Source: CAYFPS01 sp964345075 (GTDB lineage Bacteria; CAIWAD01). Taken from it: a stretch of 64,000 nucleotides of DNA. Location: positions 1-64,000 of the forward strand of contig CAYFPS010000015.1 in the NCBI GenBank assembly GCA_964345075.1. The letters run 5' to 3'. The notes under the pieces are model-generated. The model was given only the letters and a program-made list of their open reading frames with translations, did not search any database and was not told where the DNA came from. This document shows, one piece after another, positions 57,166-64,000 of the stretch. The position numbers and the translations under genes were made by a program. Within the stretch, counting starts at the first letter, position 1. Each line of letters begins with the position of its first letter.

Positions 57166-58245
57166 GGAGCGATAATATAGAAAAATGCAGTAGGCGAAGT
57201 AAGCAGCCAGAAAGGCAATCGATTCAAGCCGCTCGATTCTAAATCGGCTCGCACTGAAGCTGAAACCTTTGCGGTCTTCATTCAGGAACATGAAGAAGAA
57301 TAGCAGGCCCGAACTTGCAATCACGAGCCCCAGGTCAACATTCAGCTGACCGTCATAAGCGAGGGGCGTCATCACCGATGTCAGACCAAGCACCAGGAAG
57401 ATGTTGGCGATGTTGGAACCCAGCACATTACCCACGGCAATGCCCGGTTTGCCCTTACGCGCGGCAACCACGCTGGCTACCAGCTCCGGCAGGCTTGTTC
57501 CACCCGCCAGCAGAAGCAGGCCAATCAGTTTCTGACTGACGCCAGCCAGCTCAGCCAGTCGCACGCCGCCTTCAACCGTCATTTGCCCACCGGCAGCCAG
57601 CGCGCAAATACCCAGCAGCAGAAAGAGCGAGGCTTTGCCAGCACTTATCTCCTCGCCATTGTCCTCGCCGTAATCTTCCGGGTTGCCCTTGGCCACGGTT
57701 ATCACATAGGCCGTGAAAATCAAAAAGAAGCTGAACAGAATCAGTCCGTCGTTGCGGCTGACAACACCGACCACATGTTCGTTCCAGCCAGCGGGCAGGT
57801 TAATGCCAGCAAGCCCCTGGTCGATGGCTATCCGTGCGGCGCTCCAGACGCGGTCGGCAAACCAGGCATCGTTGGCCAGAAAAAGCAGGGCAAGGCCGGC
57901 AAGCAGCGAAAAGGGAATCTCGCGCAGAACCGTGTTACGTGTAAAAGGCAAGCCGCCCTTTGCCACGAGCCCGGTCGCGCCCAGCACCAGCAGCGTGTTC
58001 ATGATGTTGGAACCGATCACATTGCCCAGAACCAGCTCGCCCGCCTGACGCAAACCAGCGCTGATCGAAACGACCATTTCCGGCATGCTGGTTCCAAGGG
58101 AAACAATGGTCAGGCCGATGACAAGCTCACTGACCTTGAAAAGACGGGCCAGCGCGCTGCCGCCCTCAACGAGCCAGTCAGCACCCTTGACCAGAAGGAA
58201 AAATCCCAACAAGATGAGGCCGATGGCCAGAATCAGTTCAAGCAT
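57163..58245 (-). CDS. Calcium/sodium (CaCA) antiporter, YrbG-like
   Basis: 360 residues with about ten hydrophobic helices. Two inverted alpha-repeats carry the ion-site motifs: GTSMPEMVVSISAG...GNVIGSNIMN (about 50-85) and GTSLPELVASVVAA...GNVLGSNIAN (about 245-285). It exchanges Na+ for Ca2+ or another cation across the inner membrane. Same direction as the zinc group downstream, but the operator between them suggests separate control. Confidence 0.93.
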   Translation of the reverse strand: MLELILAIGLILLGFFLLVKGADWLVEGGSALARLFKVSELVIGLTIVSLGTSMPEMVVSISAGLRQAGELVLGNVIGSNIMNTLLVLGATGLVAKGGLPFTRNTVLREIPFSLLAGLALLFLANDAWFADRVWSAARIAIDQGLAGINLPAGWNEHVVGVVSRNDGLILFSFFLIFTAYVITVAKGNPEDYGEDNGEEISAGKASLFLLLGICALAAGGQMTVEGGVRLAELAGVSQKLIGLLLLAGGTSLPELVASVVAARKGKPGIAVGNVLGSNIANIFLVLGLTSVMTPLAYDGQLNVDLGLVIASSGLLFFFMFLNEDRKGFSFSASRFRIERLESIAFLAAYFAYCIFLYYRS

Positions 58246-58279
58246 GGCTCAAGGTAGGAAAGAAAGGGGCAAGCCCGTA

Positions 58280-61186
58280 TCAGAGCCAGTAGAATGTCGC
58301 TTCAACCCGCCGAAGGGGCTCCGGATCGCCCTCCTGCCCAAGCGCATCACGCAGCTGGCGAACAAGTCGAATGAAGTGATGCTCGTGCCAGGCCCGCAAT
58401 TCATCCAGCCACTTGGCGCGAAGGCTGGGATCCAGCGCTTGCGAGTGATCAACCACCCACTGGATCGCCTCGTTTCGCCGTTCTGTGAAATCGACCTGGC
58501 TCTCATCGGTAAAATTGTTTTTTGAATAGCCATCCAGCGCATCCAGATCGACGACCAGACTTAGATTAGGGGAAATCAGGTAGCCCCCGCTCGCACGCTC
58601 AATCGCATCGGGCAGACCAAGCTCTGTAAAAAGTCGCTTGGCATTGGACATGTACACATAGAAGCTATTGAGCACCTTGCCCGGGTCGCACGTTTCGTGC
58701 CAGATTCTGGCGACAAGATCCTCCGCCTGCCATGCCCGGCCTGGATGGCGCCAGCGTTCCACCAGAAGAAAGCAGACCAGTTCACGCAGAATCCCCCGAC
58801 CAAGACGCTTGCCGGTAATGGTTTCGCCCCTTGCGACAATTTTCAGGCGACCAACGAGCGAAAGCTCCAGGTCATGTCCTGACTGGACCAGGACCGGACG
58901 ATCATCGGTGGCACCTCCACCAGCCAGCTGGTGAAGGAGACGGTCCACACCAGGACCTCGCAAGTCAAGCCCAAAATGGTTCACGGAAAGGCCTTCGGCA
59001 CCAATGCTCTTCAGTGCCTCTTCCAATCGGGCCCTTTTATGTCCAGGCAGGCCGTCACGACTCCTGCCCGAAATGAGGCCTTCAAGACGAAGCCGCGGAA
59101 ACTGCCTGTGCATTTGTCGAATCCAGCCGGGGTATCCATGCTCAAGGGCAATAATTACTGCATCCAGGACCAGATGGCGAACGCCAATGCGATCCTCCAG
59201 CGCTCTGGCCTTACGTGCCGCGTGGCAGACAAGCACCATTGGGCCGGCAAGTGGATCTTCCAACAGAAGCTGACGTGCTGCAGTCTTCAGATTAGCCCAG
59301 GAATCATCGCCCGCCTCGACCAATTCCAGCAGAAAAGCGAGGAAAAGCGCGCGCAGGCATACGGGGAGCCGGTGAATGCCATCAAGAATCTCTTTCAGCT
59401 CATCCTGTCTGGGCAAACGGCCACAGCTACGAAACTCCACCAGAGCTTCCAGCAGGCGAAGGCAGGGGCAACGTCCATTCCGACCATGAATCCAGTTGTG
59501 TTCGAGCAGCAGTTTTCGCTGTTCCCCATGCATGCTGACGCTTTCCGTAGAGCGCGCCTCCAACAGCATGAAGCGGGCAATCAGCAGCTCCTTTTCAATG
59601 GCTTGAAGCGCTTTGTGCTGAAAGGCCGGAACTTCGAGCCAATGCGCGCCCTGCTCCCATTCCCCAACAGCAAAGAGCAAGAGGGCCACCTCCACGCGGA
59701 ACCAGGCCGTCAGCTGATCCAGAGGTCGTGCGTCCAGCACAACCAGCAATTCGCGCAGCAAATCTCCCACCGGGCAGGCCCGGGTACTGACAACGCAGGC
59801 TTGCAGATAGTAGACCAGCTCCACCAGAAAGCTTGTGATGGTGCCATTGCCAAGTGCCGCCTTCAGTCTATCGCCCAGATGGCCGGTGCTTTGATGTGAT
59901 GGATCTGCCAGCATCGCAAGACAGGCATCGAGAACCACATCATCTGCAAAGTGCTGCGGAAGCATCGATGCAAGCTGAAGGTGCCCCGCGTCCTGCGCTT
60001 CAAGTTGCATGGCCCTGAGGCAGGCTTTCAGCAATGTTGCCTGTTGACCGGACGGAAGCCCCTTCAGCGCTGGCATGGCTGCAATGAGCAGTTTGAGCAA
60101 TTCGCGGCGGTCCAGCGGAAGATCCAGTTCCAGAAAGTCCAGCACCAGGTGCGAAATCGCGTCCTTGCTTTCCGCAAGCCAGGCGCGGCCGCCAATCCGC
60201 TCCAGAAAAGCCGCAACGGGGGCTGGATCCACACGCAGGAGTCGCTCCAAAGCATAGTCGTGAAATAGACGCCGCCTGGCTGCGTCGTCCAGCAGGCCTT
60301 CGTAACGCTGCCACCACTCGACAAACCGACCGAGTTCATCGGCGGCAAGCAGCGCGGGAAGCAACTGTGGAATCAGCTTCGGAAGGCTTTTTCTCTTCGC
60401 TTCGTCTTCTGCCAGTCGGTCGATGAATTGCAAGCAGGCCCTGGCACTATCCGGGCAAAAGGGAATGCTGGGCAAGGCTGTCAGCAGTGTGGCAAGCAGG
60501 CCCTCATCGCAGTCGGCGCACAAAAGCAGGCGGGGCGCCAGATTACAGGCATCCTGATCCGCATTTCCAAGCCAGCGCACAACCCTGTCGCGCAGAACAT
60601 TCTCGGTCGCCTCGCGATCAGGCAGGAGAGGCGAGGCAAGCAGGCCGCCTGCACTCAAGGGCGAGAGCGTGCCGCCCTTCACCAGCTTTTCGAGCAGCGC
60701 CGCCAGGCGATGCTGCTCCAGCCAGAAAATGCCTTTCTGATGAAGCAATGGGGATGCAAGCTTGATTCGACCATCCCTGATGGTGATCAGCCCGGATTTG
60801 CCCAGCCGCTTGAGCGACTCGTCAAGCTCTGACGGATCAACCCCGACGGCCCGCAACTCGGTGACTGTCAGCCCGGCAACGGCAAGGCAGAGCAGCCCAA
60901 GCAGCTCAGCATCAAGGGGATCCGACTTCAGTGCCTTGCGGAGTGTCTTTAGCTTGATTTCAGGCAGGCTGACCAAGGATTTGTCCTTCGTCAAAGCATG
61001 CTTGAAAAGGGCGGCGGCAATCTCCCCGTCGCCCCCGGACAGACGCTGCACGCGCATCAGCAGGGCATTGTCCTTGCGCGGATTCCAAGGGAGTCCAAAG
61101 GCAAGAAAGCAGGCCTGAGCAATGCCCAACAAGGCTTCTGGCCCGGCAGCAGTCGAGGCTGAATACGGGGGGACGGAAGAAGACAT
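58280..61186 (-). CDS. Large transcriptional-activator-like protein with C-terminal winged-helix domain
   Basis: 968 residues from ATG 61186; a TTG at 61192 is the alternative. The N-terminal two-thirds is Leu/Ala-rich helical solenoid, TPR-like, without a Walker A. At about 740-870 lies GRLKIVARGETI...GRGILRELVCFLLVERWRHPGRAW...LNSFYVYMSNAKRLF, resembling SARP/OmpR-type winged helices preceded by a beta-hairpin. The tail (WLDELRAWHEHHFIRLVRQL) looks like the start of a BTAD repeat. It is a paralogue of the gene at 62346. It contains no copy of the window motif. Confidence 0.7.
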   Translation of the reverse strand: MSSSVPPYSASTAAGPEALLGIAQACFLAFGLPWNPRKDNALLMRVQRLSGGDGEIAAALFKHALTKDKSLVSLPEIKLKTLRKALKSDPLDAELLGLLCLAVAGLTVTELRAVGVDPSELDESLKRLGKSGLITIRDGRIKLASPLLHQKGIFWLEQHRLAALLEKLVKGGTLSPLSAGGLLASPLLPDREATENVLRDRVVRWLGNADQDACNLAPRLLLCADCDEGLLATLLTALPSIPFCPDSARACLQFIDRLAEDEAKRKSLPKLIPQLLPALLAADELGRFVEWWQRYEGLLDDAARRRLFHDYALERLLRVDPAPVAAFLERIGGRAWLAESKDAISHLVLDFLELDLPLDRRELLKLLIAAMPALKGLPSGQQATLLKACLRAMQLEAQDAGHLQLASMLPQHFADDVVLDACLAMLADPSHQSTGHLGDRLKAALGNGTITSFLVELVYYLQACVVSTRACPVGDLLRELLVVLDARPLDQLTAWFRVEVALLLFAVGEWEQGAHWLEVPAFQHKALQAIEKELLIARFMLLEARSTESVSMHGEQRKLLLEHNWIHGRNGRCPCLRLLEALVEFRSCGRLPRQDELKEILDGIHRLPVCLRALFLAFLLELVEAGDDSWANLKTAARQLLLEDPLAGPMVLVCHAARKARALEDRIGVRHLVLDAVIIALEHGYPGWIRQMHRQFPRLRLEGLISGRSRDGLPGHKRARLEEALKSIGAEGLSVNHFGLDLRGPGVDRLLHQLAGGGATDDRPVLVQSGHDLELSLVGRLKIVARGETITGKRLGRGILRELVCFLLVERWRHPGRAWQAEDLVARIWHETCDPGKVLNSFYVYMSNAKRLFTELGLPDAIERASGGYLISPNLSLVVDLDALDGYSKNNFTDESQVDFTERRNEAIQWVVDHSQALDPSLRAKWLDELRAWHEHHFIRLVRQLRDALGQEGDPEPLRRVEATFYWL

Positions 61187-61188
61187 GT

Positions 61189-61695
61189 TCAAAGGCCGCC
61201 TTCAAAGCGATCACAAAAGACCTTGTCACCGGATAACTGTCTGATTGAACCGATGGTATTCAAACAGCGGCGCCGCAGTTCCGCCACTTCGAGCACGGAT
61301 TTCATGAAGGAGGACTCAACACCCAGCTGCTCGCCCAGCCCGGAAAGAAAGCGCAGATGTTTTTCATCCAGATCCGGATCCGCAAAGCAAAGCTCGGTCG
61401 CCAGAAAGAAGCTGCTGTTTGCGCCTTTTCGGCGCAGACTGACAATCGCCTTCCCTCTGGCTGCTTCGTCATCTGAATCCAGATGCCCCCTTGCCTGATT
61501 AATCAACTTCCGATCTTCCTCGATGCTGTTACCGGTAAAAATCGGGCTGACCATCATCAGGTGTTCAATCAGTTCCTGACTGCGATCATGGCGTCCAAGA
61601 CCGCGCTCAAGCGTGTCCAGCAGCAGGATGACAGTAGCCAGCTGGTTCCGCATGCCGGCTGATTTGCCGTTGGATGAGTTTGCGTTAGCTACCAT
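61189..61695 (-). CDS. Small helical protein, possibly TerB-like
   Basis: 168 residues from ATG 61695, overlapping the upstream gene by 11 bp. The C-terminal half, ELCFADPDLDEKHLRFLSGLGEQLGVESSF, resembles TerB helical repeats, with the DPDLDE acidic turn; the rest is unremarkable helix. Its stop is adjacent to the regulator start, so all three genes are probably one transcript. Function unknown. Confidence 0.55.
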   Translation of the reverse strand: MVANANSSNGKSAGMRNQLATVILLLDTLERGLGRHDRSQELIEHLMMVSPIFTGNSIEEDRKLINQARGHLDSDDEAARGKAIVSLRRKGANSSFFLATELCFADPDLDEKHLRFLSGLGEQLGVESSFMKSVLEVAELRRRCLNTIGSIRQLSGDKVFCDRFEGGL

Positions 61696-62173
61696 CAATA
61701 ACCCCCAACAAATATATGGCGGGCATTCCTTGAAACAGGTTGAAGCCGCCATAGCGAATGGCATCACGATTAAAGCGGTGCAGCTGGTTAAGTGCCTGCT
61801 TAAGAATAGGATCCACCTCTTGCAGAAGGGCAAGCTCTCTGGCTACGCGGGCCAGAATTCGACATTCATCTTCGTTGAAGGCCCAGCCGACTGGCTGATT
61901 CAGCTTGAAGGCTGCAATATGTTTGCGGTTTCTGGAACGAATTGAGAGTAAGGGAGCCAGTTTGCGGCTGTCAGGCAGGGAGGCGCGTCCAAGTGAAGTC
62001 CTTGGTCTGGCCTGCTCGTCATCCAGTAGTTCCTGTTCACGCAAATATTTCTTGAGGAATTCAAACAAGCAGGTACTGATTTGAAGCCAAACATGATTCT
62101 GCTTCATGACCGCCACATATGCCATAAAGGCCACCCCTAAACCCAATTGCAACACGAACAGAACAAGGAACAA
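61685..62173 (-). CDS. Membrane-anchored protein of unknown function (162 aa)
   Basis: TTG start at 62173 with AAGG upstream; the N-terminal FLVLFVLQLGLGVAFMAYVAV is a single membrane anchor, the rest is soluble and charged and ends in GMPAIYLLGVIDGS. Co-directional and overlapping with the next gene. No family recognised. Confidence 0.55.
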   Translation of the reverse strand: MFLVLFVLQLGLGVAFMAYVAVMKQNHVWLQISTCLFEFLKKYLREQELLDDEQARPRTSLGRASLPDSRKLAPLLSIRSRNRKHIAAFKLNQPVGWAFNEDECRILARVARELALLQEVDPILKQALNQLHRFNRDAIRYGGFNLFQGMPAIYLLGVIDGS

Positions 62174-62345
62174 TGCAAACCTTAACAGACCGACGGCCAG
62201 TCAGGTGATTGTTCAAGAAAAATGACCACTCAGGGCAAATTGACCTGAAGGCCACGGAAATCGTCTTTGTGCAAATGGATGTCTTGTGGTGATATCTAAT
62301 ACGGTTGCGCTAAATCACGCGCTTGAAACGAACATAATCCAGACA

Positions 62346-64000
62346 TCAATCAGGATAAAAGCCCAGTTCCAGCTTTGCAAGAACTTTTTTGGCATCAGGC
62401 GAATTGCATTGTTCAGACAGCCGCTCATGGAGCTCGAACCAGCGCTGCTCGTGCCAGGCCCTGAGCTCATCCAGCCAGCTGACGCTAAGCGATGGATCAA
62501 TCGCGTGGGCAGAATTGGCAAGGACTGCCAGAAGACCTGCTTCGTCGCTGATCGGTCCCCTTTGACGGTACTCGCGAATGCCCTCATCAAATTCCTGAAG
62601 ATCCAGCTCAACCGGGCAATCCACATGGATACGGTAGCCCTCACTGTCATGCTCAAGGCAACCGGGAAAGCCCGTGGACTTAAGGAGTGCGCGCACGTGT
62701 GATACATAGACATAGAAACTGTTGAGAAGCTCCTCGCGATCGCGCCCCTTGACGCGCCAGACCTTTTCGATCAGATCAAGCGGTGCCCAGGCCCTTCCGG
62801 GATGCCGCCAGCGCTCGACCACCAGAAAAGCAAAAAGCTCACGGAAAATGCCGTTACCAAGACGACTGGTTGCGAGCTCTTTCCCCGCAGCAATCAAACG
62901 CAGCGGTCCGATCAACTTGACTTGGAGGCCAATAGATTCTTTCTGCCAATTTGCTGGATCGGGCAAGTCTGGAAGAGTATGCTCAAGGCGTATCACGGCC
63001 TGCTCCAGACCGTTCATTTCATCAAGATCAGCCTTGTGGCGCCAGCGGGGAAGTTCCCGCTTGATGCGATCAAGTTGCTGCGCAAGAAGCTCGCGCGGGT
63101 TATCGTGTGACAAATTAATACCAAAGGCTCTCAGGCGAGGGCCTGGAGAACATTGTGATTCAAGCAGCGAAAGCCACAGTCCTCTTGCTCTGTGCGACAT
63201 ACGATCACGACTTGTATCACCGGCAAGCCCATCAAGCCTGACTTTCGGATAGAGTCGCTCAAGCTCGTGCATCCAGCCGCGCGACTGGCGAAGCCACGCA
63301 GCCAGCAAGGCCTCAAAGAGTCTTGCGCGATGCAGTATACGGTCATTGTCGAGCTTGGCCAGACGCGCCAATTGCAGGCGAAAGAGAATCTCGTCGTGGC
63401 CTGTATCACGCTGCATGCGCTCTTGGAGGCTTTGGCTGATTGAATGCCACACCCCACTCTGTCCGCTTGCCTTTTCAGCAAGGCAAGCACATTCCGCCAG
63501 CTGCGCAATGGCCTGTGCTCGCGGATTGATGTTGTGCTCTTCCAGATTACTGATCATGTGAGACAGCTCGTCCGCCGCCGGCCCTGGCTTTCCGGCACGC
63601 AGCTGGTTAACCCAGAGCGCGGCCTTGAGCTCTGCCGCGCGCTGACCGTCAGGCGGAGAAATCTTCAGCTGCGACTCGGCGAGCTCCTCAAGACGCCTGA
63701 AGCTCTTTGCAGGCAAGCGACCGCCCATTGCCTTGCGATCCAGCACTTGAATCTCGGCGTACTCGTGCGATGGCCGAATCTGGGGAAGCTTTTCCAGAAC
63801 AGGTTCCAGACCTGCAAGCCAGCGCTCGGCGCTCTGCCAGTCACCATCGGCGAGAAATGGAGCTGTGGCGTTTATCCGGAAGGCCGCAGTCAGAAACTCA
63901 AGGGGCGCGTGAAGAACGAGAGCCTCCACCTCGCGTAGAATTTCACAGGCTTGTGATACACGACCCTGCTTGAAATGGCTGGTGGCAGCGGCGTCAAGAT
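62346..64000 (-). CDS. Large transcriptional-activator-like protein, N-terminus beyond the window
   Basis: The frame stays open to the right edge (reading LDAATSHFKQGRVSQACEIL, then REVEALVL), so the GTG at 63929 is not the real start. Visible: TPR-like helices, then a winged-helix region IGPLRLIAAGKEL...GNGIFRELFAFLVVERWRHPGRAW...LNSFYVYVSHVRALL, closely related to the gene at 58280, and a tail WLDELRAWHEQRWFELHERL. It carries five copies of the window motif within 1.6 kb, whereas its paralogue has none. The intergenic 62174-62345 shows nothing recognisable. Confidence 0.7.
   Translation of the reverse strand, partial: LDAAATSHFKQGRVSQACEILREVEALVLHAPLEFLTAAFRINATAPFLADGDWQSAERWLAGLEPVLEKLPQIRPSHEYAEIQVLDRKAMGGRLPAKSFRRLEELAESQLKISPPDGQRAAELKAALWVNQLRAGKPGPAADELSHMISNLEEHNINPRAQAIAQLAECACLAEKASGQSGVWHSISQSLQERMQRDTGHDEILFRLQLARLAKLDNDRILHRARLFEALLAAWLRQSRGWMHELERLYPKVRLDGLAGDTSRDRMSHRARGLWLSLLESQCSPGPRLRAFGINLSHDNPRELLAQQLDRIKRELPRWRHKADLDEMNGLEQAVIRLEHTLPDLPDPANWQKESIGLQVKLIGPLRLIAAGKELATSRLGNGIFRELFAFLVVERWRHPGRAWAPLDLIEKVWRVKGRDREELLNSFYVYVSHVRALLKSTGFPGCLEHDSEGYRIHVDCPVELDLQEFDEGIREYRQRGPISDEAGLLAVLANSAHAIDPSLSVSWLDELRAWHEQRWFELHERLSEQCNSPDAKKVLAKLELGFYPD

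Overview
This 64 kb window comes from a Gram-negative (diderm) bacterium. Two TonB-dependent receptors, several lipoproteins and the murein-recycling ligase Mpl show an outer membrane and meso-DAP peptidoglycan. Long secreted subtilases with carboxypeptidase-regulatory-like and adhesion-type C-terminal domains, CarboxypepD-type TonB receptors and multihaem cytochromes would fit an FCB-superphylum or uncultured candidate-phylum lineage. That placement is a guess; no rRNA or other phylogenetic marker beyond SecA is present.

Layout. 1-9644: a complete type I-G (formerly I-U) CRISPR-Cas operon on the minus strand (cas3, csx17/cas8, csb1/cas7, csb2/cas5-cas6, cas4-cas1 fusion, cas2). It leads into a CRISPR array that runs off the left edge; one repeat is visible. 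9883-12347: a minus-strand operon with an MscS channel, two tiny membrane proteins and a homocysteine methyltransferase gene broken by an amber codon. 12492-13283: a crotonase. 13615-22478: three tandem subtilase paralogues; only the third is intact, and the first two have lost catalytic residues and carry frameshifts. 22487-25315: a co-translated periplasmic-binding lipoprotein and sensor histidine kinase, both frameshifted. 25494-31952: ornithine aminotransferase (rocD), secA, tRNA-Thr(CGT), a second MscS and a patatin-like lipase. 32026-34835: an octahaem hydroxylamine-oxidoreductase-like cytochrome next to a NapC/NirT-type membrane multihaem cytochrome, a probable quinol-linked N-oxide reduction pair. 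35277-38683: a TonB receptor and a damaged repeat lipoprotein behind an array of palindromes. 39052-40698: a NYN nuclease fused to a cold-shock domain, and a DinB-like protein. 40699-48552: a seven-gene operon with a receiver-only regulator, polyprenyl synthase, mannose-class PTS IIC and IID, HPr, EI and a CapA-like protein. 48637-52041: Mpl and a secreted GH13 glycosidase. 52233-58245: an ECF sigma factor unit, a probable zinc-uptake group (His-rich small protein, lipoprotein, ZnuD-like receptor) with a Fur/Zur-like palindrome, and a Na+/Ca2+ antiporter. 58280-64000: two large regulators with related C-terminal winged-helix ends and two small linked genes.

The most unusual feature is seen at the scale of the whole window. 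The heptamer GTATCAC (mostly TGTATCAC) occurs about 72 times on the two strands by hand count, against about 8 expected for a random 7-mer. It lies in many genes, in several reading frames and both orientations, so protein coding does not explain it. It behaves like a DNA-uptake-type or chromosome-organising word. It is absent from about 5.9 kb (56.8-62.7 kb). Other points of interest are two 12-bp-period minisatellites sharing the core GTCCGAC, a sigma-54-like promoter before the subtilases, and seven gene interruptions (five single-base indels at G/C runs, two in-frame TAG codons). The indels could be decay or sequencing error.
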